Assembly (NCBI GenBank): GCA_018902385.1
Contig: JABSSW010000019.1
Coordinates: forward strand, 124,001 to 188,000
Length of the DNA stretch: 64,000 bases
Direction of reading: 5' to 3'
Source of the DNA: Physcia stellaris
Lineage: Eukaryota; Ascomycota; Lecanoromycetes; Caliciales; Physciaceae
The position numbers and the translations under genes were made by a program. The notes beneath the pieces are model-generated. The model did not search any database. It was given only the letters and a program-made list of their open reading frames with translations, and was not told where the DNA came from. Below, piece after piece: positions 22,914 to 33,663 of the stretch; position 1 is the stretch's first letter, and each line of letters begins with the position of its first letter.

Positions 22914-24745
22914 CTACCCCAACCAAACGATCCCATCCCTCGACCCGCAACACTCGCTCCCAGTATAAGTAGCATTACACCGACACTGATACGGCACCCC
23001 CTCGCGATCCACATATCCAGCTCCCACTCCATCCCGTCCATGTAACGATGACGCCTTACCACCAAAAGCCAACAGCGCCAAAGACAAGCAAATGGACGGC
23101 GGAGCCACCGGATCCAGCCCCAGCACGCGCGCGTCTTCAACATTGGGCAAGGCGCAGTCACACTCATAGCCATTGCGAGTAGTCGAGCAGTCGCTCTGCC
23201 CCGTGCATTTATTGCCACAAATCGTGAGGTCCTTCTTCGGGCTCGGGGGAAGCACGATGTCGCTCGTAAACGGGGGCGCGCGGGGGATGGGTCCGAACTC
23301 CGCTTCCGGCCACTGGGAAGGACAGAACTGGCGGGCGTCGGCGCCACAGGTGCCGGATGCATAAGGCGCATTACCGGATCGCGCGGGCAGGACTGTGGCG
23401 AGCTTTTGGAACACGCCTGTGTCCAGGGGTCCTCGTTCGCCGTAGTCGATGGAGCCGGAGCCGCGCAGGATGAGTGCGTGGTTGCGGAGGAATTGCCAGA
23501 CTGTGAAGGTTCGATGCTTTGTGGCCTTTTTGCCGACGGAGGTGCAGTAGCAGTGGGCGTAGCAGTATGTTCGCAGAGAGGCGGAGAGGAAGAAATTGCC
23601 GCCTGTTGCAGAACTTGGAGTCAGTCTTTTTATTCTAGTGTGGAGTTAAGCGACATGTCTTGGGTTCGAGAGCGCCAAAAGGGGAGGTTGATGTTCAGGA
23701 GTGTACTGACCGCCCCAGGTGTATTCGTAACGAGGCGTCATTTCGTCCGAAAACCAGACTTGGTTGTCGAATTCCGAGGCGCCGGGTGCCGCATGGGGGT
23801 TACTTCGATGGCAATACCCGCCTGCATTTGCTCCTCTGCGTGGATTGCATACTCGATTAGTGGAACATTGACTATATATGGAGCTGCTGCAGAGCACTTA
23901 CGATAGTCCGCCGAACCATTGCACTGCACAAAGTTGTTGAGCATTCTGGAAATCGGCAACCGAGTATGGCGGGGGCAGCGCGAAACTCGGCAAGTCGCCT
24001 TCGCAAGTGATCTCGTTGCCCGGATCGAGGGCGAGATTTAAGACATCTTCGTAGTCTCGCGCGTCGGTCTGGGAGTGAAGAGGATAATTTCTCTGGGTCG
24101 GTTCGTGTAAGTCGGTTATAATTTGAACGACGGTAACCTCGTCACCGTCCAATGCTGGCTGGTTATCGCGTGCTTCCAAAAACTCCGGGATTTCGACCTT
24201 GAGCTTCTGGACGTGAAGAGGGTGTGTCGGAATAATGATGACATCCGCATTGCTCGGCACCTCACGTTTGGGCTGTATGCTGCGATCCTCAATCTCCCAG
24301 TTGCAGAAACAGCGATTGAGACATCCGATGTATAGTCGGTCGTCGTTAAAATTCGCCAAATGGTCGCTCATCTCTTCGCTCACGCTGAAGTCGAAGCTGA
24401 CGCCTGTGCGCAGATGGAACGTATCAGACGGGCCAAAAGGGGAAGCCCAGGAGGTTCGACGTATAAGTAATCAATCCCCACGCCAGCAGAACACCATCCG
24501 CCCAATGCACGAGAAATGTTAGCACCACCGTAGATTGGTTTTGCGCAAAGCTGTTGCATGGTCAGTTGGTTGAGATCCACGCCATCTGTACGGATAGGGA
24601 TCCGTAAATCGTAGCTGGATCCCAGACAGGTGATGTTACTTCTGGGATCCCCGACGAAGGTCCTCTTCTCGACATGGTCATCAGCTTTTCCTAACGCCAG
24701 AGAGCTGGATAGGGCCAGTATGTCGAAGACCGGGAAGAAGAACAT
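22914..24745 (-). CDS. Secreted cysteine-rich protein of unknown function (one apparent frame break)
   Basis: Exons 24745-23902, 23835-23711 and 23602-22914 give about 552 aa. The start has a good signal peptide (MFFFPVFDILALSSSLALG). The rest is rich in spaced Cys: QQLCAKP, GGWCSAG, IGCLNRCFCNWEI, GGYCHRS, YCYAHCYCTSVGKK, CGNKCTGQSDC, YECDCALP and, near the end, YQCRCNATYTGSECC, which is EGF-like in spacing. This set is seen in conserved secreted fungal proteins without a known role; I infer extracellular or wall location. Between YVEPPGLPLL and GPSDTFHLRTG the frame shifts by one base inside the run CCCCTTTT (24435-24442). No intron fits, so this is either a base error or a recent disabling change. 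The rest of the frame is intact. Confidence 0.65.
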
Positions 24746-25606
24746 TGCCGGCGATTCGAGAGTTCCACTTTCTGTATAGTGCGTGTGTGAAAGACCATTC
24801 ACTCTCCTCAAACTTGCTGCTTCCTGGCATCGCGGTCAAAGAGGTTTCGTGAGCAGGCATTTTCCCGTACACATAAACTCCATATAGTTTTTGTAGTTGA
24901 AGCGCCACAAGCACAGCCGTTACGCGCAAATCACGGGACGGATTTTTACGCGCAAGCACGGGACGAATTCAAGCGGACAAGCGATAGAACTATGAGAAAA
25001 GTAGTAGTGACAAAAAGGAAAACAAAAATAAATATTGAAACTTTGAAACGTCGATGTCATCTGAAAACCATACGAGCATAAAGTCTCTTTATTTGAACCT
25101 GTCATCACGTGCGCAGATCTGAGATTGTCTCGATGCAGGGAGTTACTCATTGTTGCCAATCTGAACAAGCAATACCAAGTCCAGAAGCTCGAGACCTGGT
25201 TATGGCCCGCTCGATATGTCTTCGCCAAACTACATCTAAGGGGTGCCGGTAACAAGCAGGCTGTGGGAATGACGGACTTGGAGGTTCCAGACCTGCGATA
25301 TTATCAAAGTGGCAAAGATCTGGGGGAACGCTTGAAGGACGAGGAAGGTAATACCATTGCCTCAGCCACTGGTAGCTAGGACGCAGAGCAGGCGCATGGG
25401 GAGAGGAGCGCCATCCACTCTAGTGAGGGGCCCTTCTTCGACGCAGATGAGTACAGTCGACGTAAAGATGTAGCGGTACGATGCAGAAAACCCCAAGCCG
25501 CTTCTGGATCGTCTTTCTCTGTATGTGTAAATTCCTAGAAATCAATTAATATATGGCATCAGACGACGACAGTCATCGATGGCAGCGAAGACGTGACTAA
25601 GCCCAT
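24746..25606. other. Intergenic
   Basis: This is the 5' side of the secreted protein gene and the 3' side of the DUF7708 gene. An 84-codon open frame (25125-25379, plus strand) has no recognisable domain and no ATG of its own that fits, so I do not call it a gene. Confidence 0.35.
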
Positions 25607-27195
25607 TCACTTCTGATCCAACCTCAACCGCAAGAACTGCTGCGGACCTAGCTCTTCCCCAGTACTTTCCAATAGCTCCTCTGTCATCTTGCCCTCCCGG
25701 TGTCCTTGGCGATTGGACGACGCAACCAGGAAGACCTTGATTATGCTCTGGGAACTCTGGATGAGATTTACCAGGGAGCTTAGAAAGCGATGCGCGCTTC
25801 CCCGGATCCGATCGACTCGGTCGAGCAAGATGTAGACTTCGGGGACCAAACCCAATAGTACTTGAAAGACTTTCCAGGCATCATTAGACGAACTCTCCTG
25901 CCATTGTGGACTGGACGACTTGGATATGATTTCCTGGAAGCGCGATCCATCGCGTAGGAGTTTTTGGTGTAGATTCTAGGACTTGATATACCAGACTGGA
26001 GATGACGGCGTGAACGGGAGTATCCTCCTCCATGAAGACACTATTATGGCAGCAGTGAAACAGGGCAGTCTTACCCTGTTGTCGATAATGGGTGATCAAG
26101 TGGAAGACAGAGGGAGAAAGCCAGCTATAGTCCCCTCGCGTGATTGCAGTGGACCCATGGAGTAGCATCAGGGTGGATTTTCGGGAGTTCTCCCAGCGAC
26201 TGAAAGCGCTGTCCTCGACCACGCGATTGATATTCAGGTTTTGTATCTTTACGGGGTTTTTGAAGGTTTCCCGAACCGCGGAGCTGTACCTGTCCAATTC
26301 GTCACGCGGGTCGAAGCCGTTTGGTAGCAATTTGGCTTTCAGTATCTGCAGTCTCTCCTTCTCGATCTGGGCCTGGGATCCTAGAACATCAATGAGCGCC
26401 AAGCATTGTTGAACAACGAGAAGACCTGTGCACGCACCTTCGAGGTCCCCTCGTACGTTGTCAACTTGCTCCTTGACGTTGTCGACATTCTTTTCAACAA
26501 TATTGACTTTCCCTTCGACGATGTCCAGACTTCTCTGGACTTCAAACAAGCGTTGGCTGTCGAGGGCGCTAATTTCCTTTTGGATTTCTGCCATAGCTTT
26601 GCTAATCTCTGATATCTTAGCGTCGAACTCAAGACTGGGTGGTCTTGTAATAGCTTCCAGAATGCGCCGGTACGATGATCGCGAGTAATACCGTGTAGCC
26701 TCGATACTAAATTCTATCCACAATCGTTAAGCTTGAGCAACATACTCCTTGATTATTCGGCTTGAATGGGACTCTTTGAGCATGCCGATGCGAAGGAACT
26801 CTCTTTGCAAATCTAGTAGGGTAGAATCGATGCGCTCTTCTTTGCGCTGTTTATTCACAGCAACCTGCACCTCTCATTAGCATCACTCTACACATGATAG
26901 AAATATTACCGACTATCAGCAGTAACGACAATGACGCATAAGCGACCCCACCATACTGGTTGTCGACTCCCTGCATAATTTCAATGATACCAGAGTATGC
27001 CTGAAGATAGCTAGCGAAATTGTTGGCGAACACTTCTGTTGATTTTCCAGCTCTCTTTATGAGCCCTTTGCTCCTCTCCTTGAGATCTCGTTGCACTTCA
27101 GCATTGCCATGGCAGCGTGACAAAATAAGTTCCAGCGAGGCTGCGTCGGCATGCTTGAGGTAATTCTGTTCCTCGGGCGTAATTTTCTTACGCAT
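25607..27195 (-). pseudogene. DUF7708 / STAND-like NTPase gene, decayed
   Basis: Exon 1 (27195-26914) and exon 2 (26864 downward) encode the DUF7708-type N-terminus seen in fungal STAND and NLR-like proteins: FANNFASYLQAYSGIIEIMQG, GVAYASLSLLLI|VAVNKQRKEERID, then EFSIEATRYYSRSSYRRILE. A heptad coiled-coil follows (VEGKVNIVEKNVDNVKEQV) and then a derived NTPase start, TLMLLHGSTAITRGDYSWLSP, with PEVYILLDRVDRI as the Walker B region. Two lesions are visible. One is an in-frame TAA at 26727-26729 between two conserved blocks. The other is one extra A in a five-A run near 25960, after which PKLLRDGSRFQEII continues in another frame. No WD, ankyrin or TPR repeats follow, so the family's usual C-terminus is missing. 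Such genes act in non-self recognition when intact. Confidence 0.7.
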
Positions 27196-27941
27196 GGCTA
27201 GTTGGAAAGCAGCACTGTTATCGCGCGCCCTATCGGCAGGTTCACACGATGATCTTGAAGGATCAGTATTCTATTTACTTCATGTTCTGCCTTAGTAGAT
27301 ACCTGTTGTCTTCCTGCTTTGAGCTCCAGAAATTTTGCCATGGAATTGAGTTTGGCGACACGTCAGAGTTCCTCGTCTGCTTCAGCATGATCAAAGGTTT
27401 TCGATCTGTTGTGGTAGTCTTTGAGATTTTCTTATCGATGCCATTAAATTTATAGCAAGTTTTCCGTCTCATGCGGTAGCCCCCGGATCAGATCGAGTCA
27501 CGTAGCTTATAGAGAGTCAAATCCAGTGAGTTGGGGTTAGTGACTAGAACACAGCCCGCTGCGTAGCACTCACGTCAATTGTCATTCGAGGATCTCGCAT
27601 GGAGATAGCGGCATTCCCTGAACGCCCTCTTGATTCTAACCCTGAGAAACAATTAAGGCAAACATCACGGCGCGAAATGAGACAAGTCATATCCTAAATC
27701 AAGCGAAGGTCAGAAAAGACAAGGAATGCAGCCATCCGATGGCTGAGAAGACGATAGGATTGCAGTGATTGTACACACCACTAAGGCAATATTCTTATGA
27801 ACCCAAATGTAAAGAAGGTGCATGGTCTGGGGCAGTGCTCCAGTAGAATCGTCAAGCTGCCGAAGCAGAGGGTGGGAGGCTGGAAGCATCGAGGAACCAT
27901 TGGTGCCTTGATATATGCTGTGCTACACACCGTGATCTAAC
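27196..27941. other. Intergenic between DUF7708 relic and AAA gene
   Basis: The two flanking genes point away from each other, so this should hold both promoters. I see no coding or RNA feature. Confidence 0.4.
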
Positions 27942-30900
27942 ATGGAGCTCATTGACCCCGCCGTGATCATCACGCGGCTCAAGCTTGGGTATATCATATT
28001 CACGCAACGCCTGAAATTGAGGGCTATCTTCAAGAGCTCCAGCAGTTGTATATCGGCATGTTTTCTAACTCGGAAATAGCTGTCCTGGAGCAGAGGTATA
28101 TTGAAATCCTTCAGAGGAAGATCGCCGCCTTAGAGAGTCCACCTGGGGATAACCCAAAAAATGAAGGACTCTTGGTAAGAAGGTCAGCGTCGGGACGTGA
28201 ATTTAAAAGCTGACATCAATAGCGGAGAAACGGTTCCAATTCTTCAATGACCGCAGCAGTCAATGGAGACGCCAATGAGATTGTCAGTCGTTATGACCAC
28301 TACACGGATCTTGTGTTCTTGTGCTAATTATGCCTCAAGCCCGACAATGAAGGCCAGCCAGTAGAGATTAGGCCCTCCGATGGATCGTCAACTACGTCCT
28401 CGATCCGTTTCCGGGAGAGAAAGTATAATAAGCAAGGTTACATGAAAGAGGCCGATATCTCGAACGCTACAGTAAATCCCAAGGACGTCAATGCTAGATC
28501 CGTAGGATATGCGATGACCTATTTGCGTGCGTTCGATGAAGCGGGGAAATATGCCTACTCTATACTCACAATCGAGGATGACGGCTTAAAAGCTTTGCTG
28601 TACTATTTTCTGTCCCATCATCCATCCTGCAGTCACTGGGAGCAGATGTCATTCACCAGCAAGTTCGAGCCTCTCATCCACAACTGGTCCCGCCTTAACG
28701 ACCTGGTTGAGAACGGTATATCAGATGCCACTGTCGAAAACTTCTCAGCAGTCCCCTCAAGCAGGTGCATGCCGCTGAAAGATGCCAATGTTCGAAATCA
28801 AGCAATATCATACCTCAAAGAGCTACTGCAGCAAGTCAAAGAAACACCAGGTTTGGAGACATACTTCAACGGAGCGCGCGAGACGCAAGACAAGGCCGAC
28901 TCCATCACCTTCGAGTATCTGTGGACAATATTTCCTCCAGGCGAGGTTGTTATATCTCGGCCGTTCATGGGTCGTCCACAAGCTTTCATTGTGAGAGAAA
29001 GTCGAGACAACTTCAGAACCCCACGCAGAAGCCCCGAGAGGCTCTGGGACCTTGAATGCTGGTCTTATGATTGGAATGGTACCGAATTCGACCGTGTTCC
29101 TGTAATTTTCACCTTCCAAGAGTACAAAGGCCTTAAATCCATCAGCACCCTGTCTTGCTTCCCTATCAGGTATTACAAAGGAGCCTCCGATAACGACAGT
29201 CACCTGAGTAAAGTCGACACGCCGCAGGCCCTGGAAGACGCCTTGATTCAGCGGGGCAAAAGATTTCGAGAGCTTTGCCTCAAGAAAGAGGGAAGTCAGC
29301 ATTTCGAGTACAATGGCTTCGCATTGACACGCGGAGAAGGAGTGCGCAAGCAGCCCTCAAATACTAGCCGGGTCAGTTTTTTAACATGGATATTGATCTT
29401 GCCTGACATATTGCAGGATGACGTCTCGGAATTGAGGTTTTTAATGGGGATGAGCTCGACAGCAGGAAAGTTGAGCAGGGTTCCACCCAAGAGACAAATG
29501 GCAAGTTTTCCCCTCACTACGGAACAGCTTACTGCACTCCGCGAATGGTTCTAATTTGCCACGGAATTAGATCAAGTCTGATCGCGTGATGGTCGATTTT
29601 GTATCTTACATATTGCGTGAGTTATCCTCTCCCAAGGGGGAATATTTATATGTCCCAGCCATCTATGTGTCCCAGCGTAGAACCACTTTAGGGTGGCGCT
29701 TGCATTACCAATTGTTTGAGAAGCATAGATGCATACTCCAAACTACATGTAAGAAAACGGGACTAATTCCAGCATGCCTATAGATGGCCCAGCGATAGAT
29801 ACCTTTCCATCGATTGGAGACCTCAGATTCACTGAGGATGGCTCCTGCACGTGTAGCGAATGTACAGGGAATGAAAAGTTGAGAGAAAACCAAAGGACCC
29901 ACTACGACCACGTGAAACGTGATCAAAAATGGGAGGATTATCAGTACCTCATCTGTCCGCCACGAGTGTAAGCGGGATATCCAATCTTGATTATTATGCA
30001 TTCGCCTTTAGCGGGCAAGTATGGATAAGGCAACAAGCCTCTCGGCACTCTAGCTCCTTCTCTACTGCTAGACTTTTGTGGACTATTCAGACGCTGACCC
30101 CAACGCTGCTTAGTTTGGGCTTCCATCTCTCCGGTAAACGATGGGTAGAGCTTGCTGTAGATCAAGTTCAGGACATCCAGAAGTTGAAGGATCCGAGTGC
30201 TTTCCAGAGTTTGGAGCTCCTGGGCAGTCAGAAGGCTCTGATCTCGAAACTGGTCAACTGCCACGGGGTGAGAGATGACAACCGCTCAATGAGAGATCTT
30301 ATGGATGGGAAGGGAAATGGCTTAGTTATCCTTTTACATGGTAAGTTTTCTCTGATATGCACCTTCTGCCTTTATTAACTTTCCTCAGGACCTCCAGTAA
30401 GTGCATCCCTGTCACTGCTAAGTAAAATCAGAGGTCTGGACAAGCTTACTAATCAAACATATGTAGGGTGTCGGCAAGACTTTGACAGCAGGTTAGTAGC
30501 GCAGCCTCAATGTCCCCACAGCTGACTGAAGCGCTGTAGAAAGCGTAGCCAAGGCTGCAGGGAAACCCCTATTCTCTATCAGTGTTTCTGATATCGGTCT
30601 GAACCCAGCAGAGGTGGAGCAAAACCTTGGAAAACACTTCGAACTCGCGGCCATGTGGGGAGCAGTGATGCTTTTGTAGGGTTTTCCGTCAAGTTCGAAA
30701 CATTTCTAATTTTCTGACAACTTTTGTTTCGGCTGCAGCGATGAAGCAGACGTATTCCTGGAGTCCCGGTCAGCCCACACAGCTAATTTAGACCGAAATG
30801 CAGTGGTGTCTAGTAGGTTTCGTATGGCCAACAATAGTGACACTCTCTGGCTAACAATATCAGTTTTGCTGCGCATCCTCGAATATTATGAAGGAATCCT

Positions 30901-31297
30901 GATCCTCACGACCAACAGGATCAGAATGTTCGATATCGCAGTGCAGTCACGAATCAACCTAGCAATCAAATACAACGAGCTTCGCGACGAGCAGAAGAGG
31001 AAGATTTACTGCAACTTTGTCGGCCAGCTCAACGAAGAGAACACATACGACAAAGATGAGCTTCTGAGATTTGGGCAATGTGAGGAAGACGAGTCACCGT
31101 TCAAGCTTCTCAATGGACGCCAGATCCGGAATGTCCTATTCTCCGCAGCATCTCTTGCGCAAGCTGAGCCTGATAAACTTCTCCGGCTGAAGCATGTCGA
31201 ACAGATCTTGAAGGAGACTGTCAAATTCCAACAGGACACCCAGAACATGATTGACACTGCACGTCAAGACGCGGAGGTAGGCTATCGCAGACCCTAG
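27942..31297 (+). CDS. DUF7025-type AAA+ ATPase with many introns
   Basis: The blocks that splice in frame are up to 28174, 28223-28282, 28340-29371, 29417 onward, then about 29785-29967, 30114-30340, 30389-30396, 30467-30491, 30540-30675, 30739-30812 and 30864-31297. The N-terminal half is the DUF7025-type region: FEYLWTIFPPGEVVISRPFM, YKGLKSISTLSCFPI and a small CTCSECTG Cys cluster. The C-terminal half is an AAA module: GPPGVGKTLTAE (Walker A), AVMLFDEADVFLESR (Walker B), LILTTNRI (sensor 1) and an arginine-finger-like DIAVQSRINLAIKY. Such ATPases are common in accessory fungal loci, and substrates are unknown. The 5' end is unsure: MELIDPAVIITRLKLG at 27942 fits the family, but the link to EGYLQELQQLYIGMFSNSE is out of frame. 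The junction between 29530 and 29785 is also unresolved. The gene may be partly decayed. Confidence 0.7.
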
Positions 31298-32042
31298 TAC
31301 GGAGACTCCGAAACATGGCCGGTTTAGGTCATTTTCAAGGAGGGATCATTTTGTTCGTTATATCATTCTCTGCCGATAGCTTGATGTTAACATTGTCGGT
31401 CTGTCTCCTTCAGCAGGCATCGGATCGGAGGCAATCTCGGGGTATTGTTGCGTTTGGCCTTGGTTGTTGTTTTAGCGTTTCGTATGATAAAGCAGAGGCG
31501 ATTAAAGCATGATCGTCATTGTCTTAACTGAATCGAAGCTATGCTTGGACGGAGCAGTGACTCTTCGAGTATCGCCTGATGTCTGAACAGTAGATTGTAG
31601 AGACCGATCGGGCAGTTAGTCTGGCAGCCGTTTGCCGGAATCATCAAAACCACCGAAGACAATATATTGGCGGTGGACTTTTATCGCGGTGTTGTATGTT
31701 GAAAGCAAGTATCTGATTTTTCGGGAGAAGGCGGCATTGATGGCGCTGATATGGGAGGGTGTCTCAAAAAGAGCCTGATACCGTGTAAAAGGTGTCGAAA
31801 TTGCATTGGCAAGTTGTATTCGATGGGATTGGGTGGCCGAGTAGTTGTGACAGGAGGCTATGGAAGTGGGAGTGAAAAGCCTTCCATACGCAGGGAATCT
31901 GTTTTCAAGCCTCTGAAAAGTCGTTGATCCAAGCTTCAGTCAGTGAACAGAGCTATATCGTCTGTCCAGGAGAAATACCTTCAATTGAAATAAGCTAGCC
32001 ACCATCCCCATTGCCCCTGCCCTCTCCCACTCCTCAGACCCT
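31298..32042. other. Intergenic
   Basis: This is the 3' flank of the AAA ATPase and of a small minus-strand gene. No feature could be supported. Confidence 0.35.
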
Positions 32043-32267
32043 TCATTTCCACAATCCAATCCACTGTCCCACGGCCCAGATCAGGAAGCCATTGAACGCC
32101 AACACCACAGCCCCAGCTCCTATGGCCGCCATCTTCCCTCCAAACCCCGCATCTTCCAATGATGTATGATGACGGTTGCGTGATGGCGGGCCGCCAACGA
32201 CGGCTGTATCGTGGTTGTGTAGGAGCTGTGCTTCTTCGTCGTCGATGGTGGGATACTGGCGAGGCAT
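32043..32267 (-). CDS. Small single-helix membrane protein, hypothetical
   Basis: A 74-aa single-exon frame starting MPRQYPTIDDEEAQLLHNHD. The first half is polar and acidic. The second half has one hydrophobic helix (MAAIGAGAVVLAFNGFLIWAV, written here in part) followed by GQWIGLWK, so the protein looks C-terminally anchored. The next upstream in-frame ATG would add ten residues. No family is recognised. The composition (an acidic DEEAQLL dileucine-like segment before a C-terminal anchor) suggests an endomembrane protein, but that is inference. It is called a gene because the polarity pattern is clean and no other frame competes. Confidence 0.45.
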   Translation of the reverse strand: MPRQYPTIDDEEAQLLHNHDTAVVGGPPSRNRHHTSLEDAGFGGKMAAIGAGAVVLAFNGFLIWAVGQWIGLWK

Positions 32268-32467
32268 GGTTGTTTTGTTTGTTTGAGAAGGTTGCAAGAG
32301 AGATGGGGGTGAGAATGGTTGTGTTGTTTGGGCGGATGCTTTACGGGGATAGTTTCGGGTTATAATACCCTCGAGTACATCTAGCTCATTGCCTAAAATT
32401 CACTTCATGTTATCTTACGTACTTTCTTCTTGGCACCGTCGGGGAATCCAAAAAAAAAACAAAAAAG

Positions 32468-32563
32468 ATCGAACGGTAGCCCGACTTCGGAAAATCATCA
32501 AGTTTGAAGTGTCATTCATATCAATTTAGACTTTGTATTCCAAAGACGGGTTACCTTGATTTG
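32468..32563. repeat. Short interspersed repeat, family B copy
   Basis: This matches the copy at 16296-16392 at both ends (GTAGCCCGACTTCGG on the left, GACGGGTTACCTTGATTTG on the right), with a diverged middle of the same length. Confidence 0.65.
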
Positions 32564-33046
32564 ACAAATGAATGTCGCTGCTAGGAATTCTGAAGTCTCG
32601 AATTGGTTGTGCCTACTACGAGTAAGCTCGCTAAGATCCGCGATATGATAAGCTAGAGGATGTATTGTAAATCAAATACGTCTTTGGTGGTCTTTGGTAC
32701 AGAAGCATCCGTTCACTATCGTAGCGGCGAAGATGTAAATGGAAAGTTCGTTATCCTGAATAGAAGTATTGGGCAATCCTAAACACTCAAAGAAAATTGA
32801 CTGGGTCGAAACCGTATCAGGCTGTCCTCTAGTATGAGATGGGTGAGATCTTGATACTATCGTATTACTTTCACGATATGCAGGTGGGAGCCTCACGCCT
32901 GTTTCCGGCTTCTGCGATCTTTTAATGCACCGGGTATCAAAGCAGAGTCCCAAATACATATCTCATGAGCGATCGTCGAGACTCCAGATATTGTTGTCCC
33001 CTTGCTTGATTCATTACATTATGAATCATAGTTCCAAGAAAACAGC

Positions 33047-33345
33047 TATCCCATGGTCTGATAGTAAATGTTGCTATATTTAGGATAGCTCGTACACCGA
33101 CAGATCAACGATAGGGTTCGTTTTTTTGAGCTTTACGCGCAGCGGCCAGGGAGACCGCCTAGAATACTAGCTGCCGCGTAAAGCTCAAAAAAACGAACCC
33201 TATCGAACGATTACCCGACTTGGGACGGAAACAGAAGATGATGTTATCTTCATGTCATCTTCATACTCTTTGTACCAAACACGGGTACGCGTATTGTCAT
33301 ATTGGATGTATTGGTGGCATGGGACATTGAGGAAGGGACAATAAA
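33047..33345. mobile_element. MITE family A, copy with nested palindromic insert (right end lost)
   Basis: It begins TATCCCATGGTCTG at 33047 and continues into the family core GATTACCCGACTTGGGACGG. The core runs on through ACACGGGTACGCGTATTGTCAT to about 33345, where similarity to the family's right end fades. Between the left part and the core sits a 97-bp perfect palindrome (33109-33205) that the other copies lack. Confidence 0.75.
33109..33205. mobile_element. Palindromic (foldback) insertion inside a MITE
   Basis: The arms 33109-33139 and 33175-33205 are 31-bp perfect inverted repeats around a 35-bp centre. Each arm begins CGATAGGGTTCG and ends ACGCG. The flanking bases allow either a TA or an AACGA-type target duplication, so the exact boundary is ambiguous. 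Other copies of the host MITE are continuous at this point, which shows insertion rather than deletion. Confidence 0.8.
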
Positions 33346-33390
33346 TATTGCATCGACTATCCAAATTGTAGGCTATCCAAGCTTCTCATA

Positions 33391-33621
33391 TATCCCATGG
33401 CCTGGTTGCTAAGTGGTGCTGATTTTCAGGATACACTCCGACAAACCTACGATTTCCCGACTTTGGGACGGAATTAGGAGATGAGGTTTCTTCATGTCAC
33501 ATTCAAGTCATCTTCATGTCGTCTTCATATGTTTTGTGCCGGAGACGGGTAAGCGTCTTGTCATAACGAAGATATAGCCACGCATGGGAGGCAGAATCGC
33601 ACCATAACAGACGATGGGATA
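33391..33621. mobile_element. MITE family A, complete copy (231 bp)
   Basis: It runs from TATCCCATGGCCTGG to GACGATGGGATA, with TA at both edges. The core reads CGATTTCCCGACTTTGGGAC and ends GGAGACGGGTAAGCG. It ends 42 bp beyond the stop codon of the gene at 33664. Confidence 0.8.
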
Positions 33622-33663
33622 TAGATAGATTAAAGTGTTCAGCTGTACACATTGATATCAAAC

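Larger units (their letters stand above)
32268..33663. other. Repeat-rich intergenic region
   Basis: No gene is supportable. The region holds a family B short repeat (about 32468-32563) and two family A MITE copies (33047 to about 33345, and 33391-33621), one of them carrying a nested palindrome. Confidence 0.5.

Noticed and set aside
25125-25379. An 84-codon plus-strand frame.
   Set aside because: No recognisable domain, no convincing start, isolated between two minus-strand genes.
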